Source of the DNA: Paenibacillus validus NBRC 15382
GTDB taxonomy: Bacteria; Bacillota; Bacilli; Paenibacillales; NBRC-103111
DNA length: 64,000 nt
Assembly: GCF_004000985.1 (NCBI RefSeq)
Contig: NZ_BIMH01000011.1
Location: forward strand, 62,001 to 126,000
Direction of reading: 5' to 3'
A model generated the notes under the pieces. The model made no database searches. It saw only the letters and a list, made by a program, of their open reading frames with translations, and was not told where the DNA came from. The position numbers and the translations under genes were made by a program. Shown in pieces: positions 15,279 to 23,806 of this stretch (position 1 is its first letter; every line of letters begins with the position of its first letter).

Positions 15279-16216
15279 CTACTGCTTGTTCTTATCTTCA
15301 GTTCTTCTCGCAAACCAGGTGGCCAGCATCGAACCCGACAAGTTGTGCCACACGCTGAACAAGGCGCTAGGCACAGCTGCCAGCGGGCTGAAATGTGCGG
15401 CAGCCAAAGCAGCTCCCAGACCCGAGTTCTGCATCCCTGTTTCCAGAGTAACTGCCTTACGCTTGGCCAAATCCATGCCGAACAGCTTGGCAAAGAAATA
15501 ACCGAGCAGGTAGCCAAGCAAATTGTGGAGGATGACAGCCGCGAAAATGAGCAGTCCGTTGGACATGATTTTCGGCTGGTTCAAGCCTACGACGATGGCG
15601 ACAATGAGCACGATCGCAATCGTGGAAATGAGCGGCAGCGCTTTGACGCTGGCTTCGGCTTGCTTGCGGAATATAGCTTTCGCAATAATGCCCAGCACGA
15701 TCGGTAAAATGACGACCTGCAAGATGTCCATAAATAAAGACTTCGCATTAATATCCATCCATTTGCCGGCCAAAAGCGAGATCAAGGCGGGAGTGGCAAA
15801 TGGCGCGATGATCGTAGAAACCGAAGCGATCGATACGCCAAGCGCTACATCGCCCTTGGCAACGTCATGACGTTGGAGGCGGTACCGCTCGGGCAGCAGC
15901 CGACCAAGATGACGCCAACCGCAATTTCCGGAGGAAGGTTCAAGCCGATGGCCAACAAATAGGCGATGGAAGGCATGATCAGGTAGTGTCCGATGACACC
16001 GATGGCGACATCCTTAGGCCGGCGAAACACTTCGCGAAAGTCGGCAGCGGAAAGCGTGAGCCCCATACCGAACATGACGATGCCGAGAAGCGGTGAAATC
16101 AAGGATTTGTAGCCGGTGAACAGATGTGGAGCAAAGAATCCTAGACATGCAAACAAGATAACCCAAAGCGAAAACGTTTTACCTACAAAATTGCTGACTT
16201 TTTCTACTGCGTTCAT
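15279..16216 (-). pseudogene. Bile acid:sodium symporter family protein, frameshifted
   Basis: An approximately 310-residue BASS-family transporter with nine or ten membrane helices. The N-terminal part from ATG 16216 reads through [16 protein letters not shown] and the Na+-binding-type [13 protein letters not shown], then loses frame at about 15862-15872 and stops. A different frame continues [25 protein letters not shown] and then the C-terminal helices to 15279, including LETGMQNSGLGAALAAAHF. Family members read NVMT(Y/F)LAKGD here, so up to four bases may be missing. As written, no full-length protein can be made. The ribosome binding site GGAGAGAG precedes 16216. Confidence 0.8.
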
Positions 16217-16591
16217 GCTGTTCTCTCTCCTATTTATTCATGCTGTTAACAAATAGTCATTTTACTACGGTAAGATTCAAATGACAATGAAATAAATAGG
16301 CCCGCACGGGTGGTGTGGGCTTATATTACAATGTATGTCCAGCAAGGGGCGACGCGGGCAGACAGATGACGTTCTTATCTGGAGAGGCCTTCGGAACATG
16401 CGACTTGATCCCTTATTGAGTTCAATATTTATCGTACCTTCCATGACAATCTCCATTAATGCCCAAAATAATTCAGACAAGGAACGTTTCAGAGCTGGTC
16501 TATAATTAATTTAAATACATTTACATATATTCGGCCCCCAAATAGCCCCCAGCTTGTCCAAATAAAGAATGAATGAAGTTCGATAAAAAGC
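16217..16591. other. Intergenic stretch without a confident gene
   Basis: About 375 bases. It contains a GC-rich hairpin GCCCGCAC/GTGTGGGC at 16300-16322 and AT-rich sequence near 16500-16530. A 67-codon minus-strand frame (16277-16480) has no ribosome binding site and no recognisable product. Confidence 0.5.
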
Positions 16592-16619
16592 AAAAAACCC
16601 TTGCTACACAAGGGTTTTT
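16592..16619 (-). terminator. Terminator after tRNA-Val
   Basis: AAAAACCCTTG and CAAGGGTTTTT around CTACA; T-run on the minus strand. Same stem as at 34-59 and 2983-3011. Confidence 0.85.
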
Positions 16620-16624
16620 CTGTA

Positions 16625-16697
16625 TGACCTGTAGTGGGCTCGAACCACTGACCCCCACCCTGTCAAGATGGTGCTCTCCCAGCTGAGCTAACAAGTC
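16625..16697 (-). tRNA. tRNA-Val (anticodon GAC)
   Basis: Read on the minus strand it starts GACTTGTTAGCTCAGCTGGG, with acceptor GACTTGT paired to ACAGGTC, D-arm GCTC/GAGC, anticodon loop TTGACAG (anticodon GAC) and T-loop TTCGAGC. The discriminator is A and CCA is not encoded. Confidence 0.92.
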
Positions 16698-16749
16698 ATG
16701 GATAAAGTTATTTCCTTTTTCTTTCGTGTCTCTCAAGGGGACGATTATT

Positions 16750-16778
16750 ATATTATCAAGATCTTAATATTTTGTCAA
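16750..16778 (-). promoter_or_regulatory. Sigma-A promoter of tRNA-Val
   Basis: On the minus strand a perfect TTGACA (16778-16773), 17 bases, then TAATAT (16755-16750), about 50 bases before the tRNA. Confidence 0.7.
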
Positions 16779-16920
16779 CACGTCATCCCCATTTTTTTAG
16801 AACGTTTAGGATTAGGCCTCGATTAAAGCATATGGCTTACAGGTCTCCTGTCGTATTTTCTCAAAGAGCGGTATGTTATAATATGAACGAGGAGTATGGC
16901 CAACGAAAGAGGGGACAATC

Positions 16921-17859
16921 ATGAAGGATTTGCCATGGATGATGCAGTCGCAGTTCGGCGGCGGAGATACTGCGGCAATCGAGAACGAAAGCTTGGACTG
17001 GGGAGAGCACGAGTACGGAACTCATCGTTACCATGTGCGCCGTTTGGTGGAGGACTCCATCAGTCTGCTGGCGAAGCCCGAGAAAGCGGTAGTGCTTGGA
17101 GCGGGGAATCACGGTGATGTGGATTTGCCGGGGCTGGCGGTGCATTTTCAACAAGTGACCGTGCTCGATACGGAAGATAATATGCTGGAGGAATGGCTGG
17201 ACAAGACGGGGGGATTGGCACAGAGCCGGCTTCGATCATTGACGCGAGTCGATTATACGTGCCTGGATCAAATTTCGTTCTATGAAAAATTTGAGGAACT
17301 GCTGCTGAATGAGTCGTCGGCCGCGGACATCGCCGGATTTTTGCGCGATGCCAGCTTCCAGGTTAACCGCCACGAGGTCGTGCCGCACCTCAAGAAATCG
17401 TTCTCGTTTGTCATGTCTTCGGGTGTACATACGCCGTTGTTTTATCCGGATGCGCTGCTGCAGTTCCATGGTTACATGGACCGGTACAACGAAGCGGATA
17501 TTCGCTCCATCTTAGAAGCGCTTGCCTACTTGCGAAACTCATTGATCACAGGGTACAACAGGCTGCTGCTGTCGTTGGTGAAGCCGGATGGACGGGTGGC
17601 GATGTGGACCGATATGATTGTTCTGGATGAAGAGCGGAAGTGGATCGCGGACGAATTGTACGAGGATAGGACGGACGAGGAACGGACGCGCTTCCTGTTC
17701 GAGGCGTTTGGCAAGTACGGGCTGGAAGCCGCTGTGTTGGGGCTCAAGGAGCTTCATGACAAACTAAAACCCGACCAGCTGCTGTTTCGCAGTTGGATCG
17801 GGCACGCGGATTCGGGGAAACGGTATTTGACAGTCGGTTTATCCGGTAAAGCACGCTAA
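16921..17859 (+). CDS. Putative SAM-dependent methyltransferase-like protein, 312 residues
   Basis: The middle of the N-terminal half has KAVVLGAGNHGDVDLPGLAVHFQQVTVLDTED, a Rossmann-type motif I (VLGAGNHGD) followed by an acidic end of strand 2 (LDTED), as in class I methyltransferases. The motif-IV-like region and a C-terminal WIGHADSGKRYLTVGLSGK strand pair are compatible. The substrate is unknown. ATG 16921 follows AAAGAGGGGAC. It converges with the PilZ gene, overlapping it by four bases. Confidence 0.65.
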   Translation: MKDLPWMMQSQFGGGDTAAIENESLDWGEHEYGTHRYHVRRLVEDSISLLAKPEKAVVLGAGNHGDVDLPGLAVHFQQVTVLDTEDNMLEEWLDKTGGLAQSRLRSLTRVDYTCLDQISFYEKFEELLLNESSAADIAGFLRDASFQVNRHEVVPHLKKSFSFVMSSGVHTPLFYPDALLQFHGYMDRYNEADIRSILEALAYLRNSLITGYNRLLLSLVKPDGRVAMWTDMIVLDEERKWIADELYEDRTDEERTRFLFEAFGKYGLEAAVLGLKELHDKLKPDQLLFRSWIGHADSGKRYLTVGLSGKAR

Positions 17860-18287
17860 AAATGCTCAAATTCCGCCGTTTCCTCCGGAGTCAGGAAACT
17901 GCAGCCAGGTACGTTAGGGGTTCGGCGGAGCTTGATTGCAAGCTGATTTAACATCCTGGTTAACGCCGATGTGTCGGTGTCGTCCAAGGAAAATTGGATG
18001 CAGTACTCATAATGGCCGGGCTCCGGCAAAATGGAGCGCACGATCGGGCCGTACGGCCGGTATTCATGGCCCAGACACATAAACCGGAGTTCGGTCAGCA
18101 GACCGGGCTTATCCGGTAAGGGCGCCTGAGTAAAGATGCGTGCCCCTCCTGCGCTTAAATCGACAAGCGCGGCTTTATATAGCTTGGTTTCCGGATCTAA
18201 ATCGCCCATTCCGAAGATTTTCACATCGGCGCCGAGCGGAACTGTAAACGTTAGGCGAAAGAAATTTCGCTTGTTATTCGTGCTCAT
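17856..18287 (-). CDS. PilZ domain protein (c-di-GMP receptor candidate)
   Basis: The 143-residue product carries both PilZ signatures: RNFFR (residues 7-11, the RxxxR loop) and DLSAGG (residues 43-48, D/NxSxxG), followed by beta strands typical of the barrel. It is nearly a stand-alone PilZ domain. It should bind cyclic di-GMP, though the effector partner is unknown. ATG 18287 has AAAGGA upstream. Together with the riboswitch at 1620 and the GGDEF kinase at 19656, it forms a c-di-GMP theme in this region. Confidence 0.82.
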   Translation of the reverse strand: MSTNNKRNFFRLTFTVPLGADVKIFGMGDLDPETKLYKAALVDLSAGGARIFTQAPLPDKPGLLTELRFMCLGHEYRPYGPIVRSILPEPGHYEYCIQFSLDDTDTSALTRMLNQLAIKLRRTPNVPGCSFLTPEETAEFEHF

Positions 18288-18381
18288 AAGCAGACAATCC
18301 TTTGCAAATAAAAATATAGTTACTATCGACTCCTCTAGTATATCGTAGCGTGCTTGTCCATGAATATCCGTCTTAAGCAGT

Positions 18382-18405
18382 AAAAAGCCGCTCTAATAGA
18401 GCGGC
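18382..18405 (-). terminator. Terminator overlapping the stop codon of the 75-residue gene
   Basis: GCCGCTC and GAGCGGC around TAATA; on the minus strand it is followed by TTTTTA. The loop contains the TAG stop of the gene that starts at 18620. Confidence 0.85.
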
Positions 18406-18620
18406 AATTCGATACATTGATTCACATGCTTCTTATGCAAAACGGCGTTGTTTCCGATAATTTCAATTCGATCGATTTGATTAAAGTCCGAGGTGCCGGC
18501 AGCCGAGGAATGGGATGAATTGCGTTCCAATATGTTGATCAGTTGCGGTATCGCTTTTTGATCGCTGGAAATAAAGCTAACCGGAATTTTTTGGTTCATA
18601 AATAACAATTCCGTATTCAT
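18393..18620 (-). CDS. Hypothetical protein, 75 residues
   Basis: ATG 18620 follows GAAGGAGGAATTTGAAGTT, a strong site; a longer open frame up to 18743 has none. The product MNTELLFMNQKIPVSFISSD... reads like a small alpha/beta domain, with DFNQIDRIEIIGNNAVLHKK as a beta hairpin. No family is recognised. Its stop codon lies inside its own terminator loop. Confidence 0.65.
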   Translation of the reverse strand: MNTELLFMNQKIPVSFISSDQKAIPQLINILERNSSHSSAAGTSDFNQIDRIEIIGNNAVLHKKHVNQCIELPLY

Positions 18621-18796
18621 AACTTCAAATTCCTCCTTCCTTCTATCGGGTAACTTATCATACCACTTTGCTTCGTTATTTTCGATAAATACTTTGTTAC
18701 ATGGCTTGACAGGATGAGCGATGAATAGACAAAGCTTCGACACAATGAATGGGATTCAGGATAAATGTCTTGGGTCTTTCGGAGGGGATATGCCAA

Positions 18797-19090
18797 ATGA
18801 AAAAATTATACAGCCAGATGAGTAGAGAAGAACTGCTGGAAGAAATCCGCTGGATTCAATCTGAAAAGGAGAACGCCGAATTCCCCAGTCAACGTGCGGT
18901 TGCCGAACGTAAGCTGTATACGGCACAGGCGTACCTGTTGAATCCGGCTGACTTTCCGCCTGGTTTATATAAGGTCGAGGGGATCCAGCTGCCTTTTGAA
19001 GTGGCGTATGTCAACGGAATTATGGCTTGGGGCAAACTGGATAACGATCCGGAGGCAAGTTTTCCCATTTCAATGCTTACTCGGTTTTAA
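18797..19090 (+). CDS. YfhH family protein (DUF1811)
   Basis: The 97-residue product matches YfhH of B. subtilis in length and plan: an N-terminal helical MKKLYSQMSREELLEEIRWIQ, ERKLYTAQAYLLNPADFPPG, then a beta barrel with VEGIQLPFEVAYVNGIMAWGKL and ending FPISMLTRF. The function is unknown. ATG 18797 follows CGGAGGGGATATGCCAA; an earlier in-frame ATG at 18749 has no site. Confidence 0.82.
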   Translation: MKKLYSQMSREELLEEIRWIQSEKENAEFPSQRAVAERKLYTAQAYLLNPADFPPGLYKVEGIQLPFEVAYVNGIMAWGKLDNDPEASFPISMLTRF

Positions 19091-19171
19091 CTACGGTCTG
19101 CCGATTTATTCACGGCTTTCGTTCGCATAGAAAGATACGTCGCGTCTCATCCTAGTGAAGAGGTGATGCGT

Positions 19172-19687
19172 ATGAACCGGGCGTTATGGACGTCCATTGT
19201 AGGGGTTGGAGCGGCGCAGCTGTTGAAAATACCAGCGCATTTGCAGGAGCGCAGGAGCTGGTCTTGGTCGGATTTGTTTCGGACGGGAGGCATGCCAAGC
19301 TCACATGCGGCAGGGGTCGTATCACTTGCCAGCTATCTCGGATTGAAGAAGGGCTTTAGCAGCGATTCGTTCGCTCTGGCAACCCTGCTGAGCTTGATTG
19401 TGATGTTCGATGCGATGGGCATTCGCCGCCATGCCGGCCTGATCGCAATGGAAGTGAACGAGCTCGAAGATACGGTATTCAAGCTGACGCAAGAACACCC
19501 CCATCATGCCCACCGAAGACGTGATGCCGAATTGGAAGAGCGCCTCGGTCATATGCCTGCGGAAGTGCTGGGGGGTGCTGTATTGGGAGCCGTTATCGGT
19601 TTTCTTAGTTATGTAAGCGAGCCTAGCCGAAATCCCTTCACGGCAGGGCTGGCGTTCACACGGAAATGGTGGTCAGCTCTTCGTTAG
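19172..19687 (+). CDS. Divergent PAP2 family membrane protein (DUF212, YuiD-like)
   Basis: The 171-residue product has the conserved GGMPSSHAAGVVSLA motif, equivalent to the PSxxxxH phosphatase motif of PAP2 enzymes, followed by MFDAMGIRRHAG and a C-terminal GHMPAEVLGGAVLGAVIGF helix. Members are integral membrane proteins of unknown substrate. ATG 19172 is favoured by AAGAGG at eight bases; GTG 19163 would overlap it. Its 3' end overlaps that of the convergent kinase gene by 32 bases. Confidence 0.85.
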   Translation: MNRALWTSIVGVGAAQLLKIPAHLQERRSWSWSDLFRTGGMPSSHAAGVVSLASYLGLKKGFSSDSFALATLLSLIVMFDAMGIRRHAGLIAMEVNELEDTVFKLTQEHPHHAHRRRDAELEERLGHMPAEVLGGAVLGAVIGFLSYVSEPSRNPFTAGLAFTRKWWSALR

Positions 19688-21290
19688 CTTGGGGGTTTCG
19701 CGGCTCATCCGTTTCCGCGGTCGGCAGCGTAATGGTAAACTTTGTTCCCGTCCCGATCAAACTCTCAACCTCAATCGTACCGTCATGATCCTGTACAATT
19801 TTATGACAGATGGAAAGCCCGAGGCCCGTGCCTGAATCTTTGGTGGTATAGAACGGAATGAATATTTTGTCCAGCTCGGCCTCGGGGATCCCTTTGCCAG
19901 TATCGGCAATTTCGATGACTGCGTAATTTTGCTGCTTATACAGCCGAATAAAGATGTCTCCCTGATCCACCATGGCTTCGAGCGCGTTCTTCATTAAGTT
20001 GAGCAGCAGCTGCAGCATTTTGTCCTGATCCATTAGCATGCGAATATCCATTGGATCATATTCGAAGTGAATCTGATGTCCCAACCTGGTCGTTTCCGAG
20101 TCGAGCAGCGAGATGACCCGCTCGATGCAGCTTCGGATCGATTGTACGCGGTATTGGGTAACATGGGGCTTGGAAAATTGCAAAAACTCCGCCGTCAGCA
20201 TGCTCATCCGGGTTATTTCGTCCATAATTAAATCGTACCACGGCTCCACGTTGTAATTCCCCGCTTTGGATAACTGCAAGAAGCCTTTGATCGTCGTCAG
20301 AGGATTGCGAATTTCGTGCGCCATCCCGGACGCTAACTCGCCCACTACGCGCAGCTTCTCGCTTCGCAGCATATGCTCCTCGCGCTTTAGCCAGCTTTCC
20401 CGTTTCATCATATAGAGATGATGTTCGGCGAAGGACATCAAATCGTCCTTATTCAAGCCGTCTTGCGGATAGCAGGCCATCCCGAAGTTAATTTCGATAC
20501 CGGTCAATTTCGGAAATTCCGAAGCGAGCAATTGTGTAATCGTATTGATCGTTTGGCGGGTATTGGTATATTCCATCACGATCGCGAATTCATCGCCGCC
20601 GTAACGGCTGATTAATGAACTTTCGGGGAACATGATGCGCAGCAGCTGGGCCGCTTCCTTCAAAATGTCGTTGACTCCTTGAAATCCGTTCGTCGTATTG
20701 AGTGACTTCAAGTCTTTACAGTCGGCAAGCACAAGAACGATCGGTTTCTTCTGTTTAACGATCATTTCCATTTGATGGTGAAATTCCTGGAAATTATAAA
20801 GGCCAGTCAACGGGTCATGCGTGCTGAGATGTTTCTTCTCGTAGGCCAGCAGCTGCTTCTGCAGCTCCATTTCCTTAATGAGCCTTCCGAATATATAAGC
20901 CAAAATGAGACAGCTGACCGCTTGAAAAGCGATATCCGTCAAATGGGCAGCAATGAGCTGCCGGTAGGTTAACGAGACGATTACGTAAGCTCCCATCAAG
21001 GCGACGTTGAAGAGAAGCGCTGTCGAAAATTTCGAGACCCGATAATACATCTGGCTCATGTGCAGCAAGTAAAGCGGAAGACACCAGCTTGTCGCGCTGA
21101 TGGCATGTAGAGCGACCAATAACAATAACTGAATGGAAGTGCTTCCGTAATAAGGACGTTTTATGAAGAAGGTCAGCATGTACAGCAGCGTTACCAGGAT
21201 TAGCAGTGGGATGCTTGCCGTTAGCCCATAGCCGATCGACCAAGTGCATACAAGAATCGAGTAAATCAGGAAGATCGCATTACCTTTCAT
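19656..21290 (-). CDS. Membrane GGDEF - histidine kinase fusion
   Basis: The 544-residue protein has five or six N-terminal membrane helices (residues 5-137), a GGDEF domain (about 155-300; DPLTGLYNF at 159-167 and SRYGGDEF at 228-235), then a HisKA domain with AHEIRNPLT (324-332, phospho-His325) and a HATPase domain ending in GTGLGLSICHKIV and GTGTKFTITLP. The GGDEF active-site sequence is intact, but the RxxD inhibitory site is absent (PESS at that place). Having both a diguanylate cyclase and a kinase in one chain is unusual and would link c-di-GMP synthesis to phosphotransfer. No response regulator gene is adjacent, as for orphan sporulation kinases. ATG 21290 has TTGGAG upstream. Confidence 0.88.
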   Translation of the reverse strand: MKGNAIFLIYSILVCTWSIGYGLTASIPLLILVTLLYMLTFFIKRPYYGSTSIQLLLLVALHAISATSWCLPLYLLHMSQMYYRVSKFSTALLFNVALMGAYVIVSLTYRQLIAAHLTDIAFQAVSCLILAYIFGRLIKEMELQKQLLAYEKKHLSTHDPLTGLYNFQEFHHQMEMIVKQKKPIVLVLADCKDLKSLNTTNGFQGVNDILKEAAQLLRIMFPESSLISRYGGDEFAIVMEYTNTRQTINTITQLLASEFPKLTGIEINFGMACYPQDGLNKDDLMSFAEHHLYMMKRESWLKREEHMLRSEKLRVVGELASGMAHEIRNPLTTIKGFLQLSKAGNYNVEPWYDLIMDEITRMSMLTAEFLQFSKPHVTQYRVQSIRSCIERVISLLDSETTRLGHQIHFEYDPMDIRMLMDQDKMLQLLLNLMKNALEAMVDQGDIFIRLYKQQNYAVIEIADTGKGIPEAELDKIFIPFYTTKDSGTGLGLSICHKIVQDHDGTIEVESLIGTGTKFTITLPTAETDEPRNPQANEELTTISV

Positions 21291-21390
21291 TGCGGTACTC
21301 CAACTCCCAAATTTTCGCAGATTTTGTTCGTATTAATTGAAATTCTGTATAATTTGATGAAATCCTTCTAAGCGCTGTCAAAATTCAAGT

Positions 21391-21425
21391 AAAAAAATGA
21401 CAAGCCGAGAAAAATTCGGCTTGTC
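21391..21425 (-). terminator. Terminator of the DUF3892 gene
   Basis: GACAAGCCGA and TCGGCTTGTC around a short A-rich loop; a run of T residues follows on the minus strand. Confidence 0.85.
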
Positions 21426-21440
21426 GCGGTTGTCCAGTAG

Positions 21441-21674
21441 TTAGAAGCCAGGCAAGTTGTCCAGGTTGTTGGTCGGGTCTCCGTCAGCGTTCGAACGCAG
21501 ATGCTCGTCTCCGTCGCGGCCCCGGAAAACGTTGACGCCCGAGATTTGCCCGTTCTTGGCCATGTACTGGGCTTCCTCGTAATCGACGACCTGGCCCGAG
21601 GACAATTTCATTTCTACGATATCGCCGTCGCCGTTCTTGCGAACAGCTACGACGTGTTGAGCGGGTTCTTCCAT
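21441..21674 (-). CDS. DUF3892 domain protein
   Basis: The 77-residue product fits DUF3892 well (HVVAVRKNGDGDIVEMKLSSGQVVDYEEAQYMAKNGQISGVNVFRGRDGDEHLRSNADGDPTNNLDNLPGF). The family is small and common in Bacillales; its function is unknown. GGAGGCGATATAG precedes ATG 21674. It stands alone between terminators. Confidence 0.88.
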   Translation of the reverse strand: MEEPAQHVVAVRKNGDGDIVEMKLSSGQVVDYEEAQYMAKNGQISGVNVFRGRDGDEHLRSNADGDPTNNLDNLPGF

Positions 21675-21788
21675 CTATATCGCCTCCTTATGACTAGGAT
21701 GCTTCAACCAGAGGGAAATTATGCCGAAGAAGGGGAGGACATGCCCGGAGCGAAGCAAACTGATACGTTGGCGCGGTTCGTTTATCGC

Positions 21789-22526
21789 TTAGAACGTATA
21801 ACGCTTGAACGGTTCGATAAATCTCATATGTCCCGTTTTCCCTATATAATCTGGCATTTGATCGGAATAATGCATCAGCCAGGTTTTCTGCTGCAAGTCG
21901 ACCGGCAGCGTGAGCAGCTCCTCCAAACTGGCGTGGACGTGACCCGGCGAATGCAGCTGGCAGTCATGCAGAAAATGATCGCAACCCTTGATGTGCAAGC
22001 TCATCAGCAGCTCAAGGTCGAACCTGGCGTCCGCGCTGTAGAACAGACGATCGTTCAGAAGCAGCGAATAGCTTTTCTTCCCGCGAATATGATCGGTCGG
22101 AAGCAGCCGGACGGTCAAGTCCGGACGAATGGAGATCGGCGTGTTCTCGGCAAGCGGAATGACATCGAAATAATCGTTCAAGCTCGAAATGCCCTCGTCT
22201 TTGTTCTCAAGACCTCCGCGGAGGGAGTGATCCCACAACATATGCTCGATAGAGAAGGGGACGAGAAGCTTGATTCGCCGCTTGAACGTATACAAGCATT
22301 GAAAAGCGAGTTCTTCGAGGCCGCCGACATGATCGGCATGGATATGCGTGATCAGGGCCGCATCGATTTGATCGAGCGAGATGCCAAGCTCAAACAAGGC
22401 TCTTGGTGCGGTGTAGCCGCAATCGATCAATAACGTGAAGTCGTTCAAATAAATCAGCGCATTATTATTATAGAATGTTTTGGCAAACGCGCTTCCTGTG
22501 CCTATCATTTGCAGTTGCAGGCTCAA
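21789..22526 (-). CDS. MBL-fold metal-dependent hydrolase
   Basis: The 245-residue product carries the metallo-beta-lactamase signature THIHADHVGG (HxHxDH), preceded by LLIDCGYTA and followed by the DHIRGKKSYSLLL and MHYSD regions that supply further ligands. It resembles RNase Z/phosphodiesterase-type members with the GTGSAF N-terminal strand. A TTG at 22526 seven bases after GGAGG gives MSLQLQMIGTGSAF and is the likely start; ATG 22592 is possible but has no site. The substrate is unknown. Confidence 0.8.
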   Translation of the reverse strand: MSLQLQMIGTGSAFAKTFYNNNALIYLNDFTLLIDCGYTAPRALFELGISLDQIDAALITHIHADHVGGLEELAFQCLYTFKRRIKLLVPFSIEHMLWDHSLRGGLENKDEGISSLNDYFDVIPLAENTPISIRPDLTVRLLPTDHIRGKKSYSLLLNDRLFYSADARFDLELLMSLHIKGCDHFLHDCQLHSPGHVHASLEELLTLPVDLQQKTWLMHYSDQMPDYIGKTGHMRFIEPFKRYTF

Positions 22527-22747
22527 TGACGTTCCTCCGCTCAGCTTTTGGCGTTGCAGCCGATATTTTCTATAATCTATCACGCTTTTCAATACGGATT
22601 CAAGATAGTTTCGTCACATTTTGCTTAAATTTAACGGTTTGGCTGTCGGTTCTTGACTATTAATAAATTTGGCAAAATCTCCGCAACTCTTGCCGGTCTG
22701 TAGAGTATAACTTAGCAAATGCATAATAACGATGGAGGTTACTTGCA

Positions 22748-23362
22748 ATGAAGGTACCGCGATTACTGACGATGGTGCTCTCGCTTTCTTTGTTCGGTAC
22801 GGCAGGAGCTTTCGCCAGTTCCATGTGGGGAGATTTTGAAGGGTATTCGAAAGTGAGATTGATGGTAAATGACAAGGAGAGGTCGTTTGGTTCGGACGAG
22901 ACACCCTCTTTTTTAATGAAAGGAAGCGCCGTCGTTCCTGCCCGGATCTTGTCTGACACGCTTCAATCGATTGTGAAATGGGATAACGGCAGCCGTACCG
23001 TCTCGGTTTACAAGCCCAATGTACATATGTTTGTCGCCAAGAAGGTGGAAGACGATTATTCCATCAAGCAGCCTTTCGGCGGTGTTAAGAAAGGCGATCG
23101 CCTTGATTTTGCGGTTTTTTCACAAATTGACAACCTGGATACGTCCATTTACTCCTTCCGCATTTCCATCGTATCGCCGGGCGGCGAACAGGTGAAGGCG
23201 CGCGAAGAAGTGGTGGACGGACAGAAGAGCAGCTTTTGGTACACGTGGCCGTTTAACGTGACGTTCACTGAAGCCGGCCAGTATACCGTTCGATTCTCGA
23301 TCAAACCGAATGCGGACAGCGACTACGTGGTCGTCTCCGAGAAAGCGATTCTATCCGAATAA
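22748..23362 (+). CDS. Secreted protein with copper-amine-oxidase N-terminal (stalk) domain
   Basis: A signal peptide (MKVPRLLTMVLSLSLFGTAGAFA) is followed by one stalk repeat (VRLMVNDKERSF...AVVPARILSDTLQSIVKWDNGSRTVSVYKP) and a C-terminal immunoglobulin-like beta domain (DRLDFAVFSQIDNLDTSIYSFRISIVSPGGEQV...AGQYTVRFSI). The stalk domain has no catalytic part of an amine oxidase and probably serves in cell-wall or matrix binding. ATG 22748 follows TGGAGGTTACTTGCA. Confidence 0.82.
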   Translation: MKVPRLLTMVLSLSLFGTAGAFASSMWGDFEGYSKVRLMVNDKERSFGSDETPSFLMKGSAVVPARILSDTLQSIVKWDNGSRTVSVYKPNVHMFVAKKVEDDYSIKQPFGGVKKGDRLDFAVFSQIDNLDTSIYSFRISIVSPGGEQVKAREEVVDGQKSSFWYTWPFNVTFTEAGQYTVRFSIKPNADSDYVVVSEKAILSE

Positions 23363-23462
23363 ATATGGCGGTTTTAGACATGCCTGGTTCATTGACTTGG
23401 GATCCGAATGCGTGGTACGATACGTGGGAGCAATCAATACAATGAAGAAATGAGGTCTTCCC

Positions 23463-23750
23463 ATGAGCGATCACATTCATGACGCTTCCTGCGACCATGA
23501 TCACGAGGATGAGATTTTTATCGTGACGGACCAAGACGGTGTCGAACATGAGATGGTAATGGTGTACACCTTTGAAGCCAAAGAACAGGCTTATGCGGTA
23601 CTTCTCGATCGCAATGATATGGAAGCCGACGGTGTTATATTCCGAATTGAAGAAGAGAACGGCGAGGCGTTCCTTGCCAGTATCGAAGACGAAGAGGAAT
23701 GGGATCGCGTTGTTGCGATTTACAACGAGATCGTTGAAGAGCAAGAATAA
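23463..23750 (+). CDS. DUF1292 family protein (YrzB-like)
   Basis: The 95-residue acidic product has a His-rich start (SDHIHDASCDHDHEDE) and then the DUF1292 core (IFIVTDQDGVEHEMVMVYTFEAKEQAYAVLL, EEENGEAFLASIEDEEEWDRVVAIYNE). Homologues follow the yrrL/yrzL cluster in Bacillus; here the gene is alone. Function unknown. It ends at a very strong terminator. Confidence 0.85.
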   Translation: MSDHIHDASCDHDHEDEIFIVTDQDGVEHEMVMVYTFEAKEQAYAVLLDRNDMEADGVIFRIEEENGEAFLASIEDEEEWDRVVAIYNEIVEEQE

Positions 23751-23758
23751 TAAATCTT

Positions 23759-23800
23759 GAACGAAAAACCCTTCTTGTCAGCAAGAAGGGTTTTTCGTTC
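23759..23800. terminator. Strong bidirectional terminator
   Basis: GAACGAAAAACCCTTCTTG and CAAGAAGGGTTTTTCGTTC around TCAG; nearly 20 bp of perfect stem, T-runs on both strands. It separates convergent DUF1292 and DUF1885 genes. Confidence 0.92.
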
Positions 23801-23806
23801 GGTCCA

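Noticed and set aside
16277-16480. 67-codon minus-strand frame in the gap after the symporter
   Set aside because: No ribosome binding site, no homology recognised, and it crosses a GC-rich hairpin.
21501-22433. Plus-strand open frame (310 codons) opposite DUF3892 and the MBL hydrolase
   Set aside because: It spans two well-supported minus-strand genes and an intergenic terminator region.
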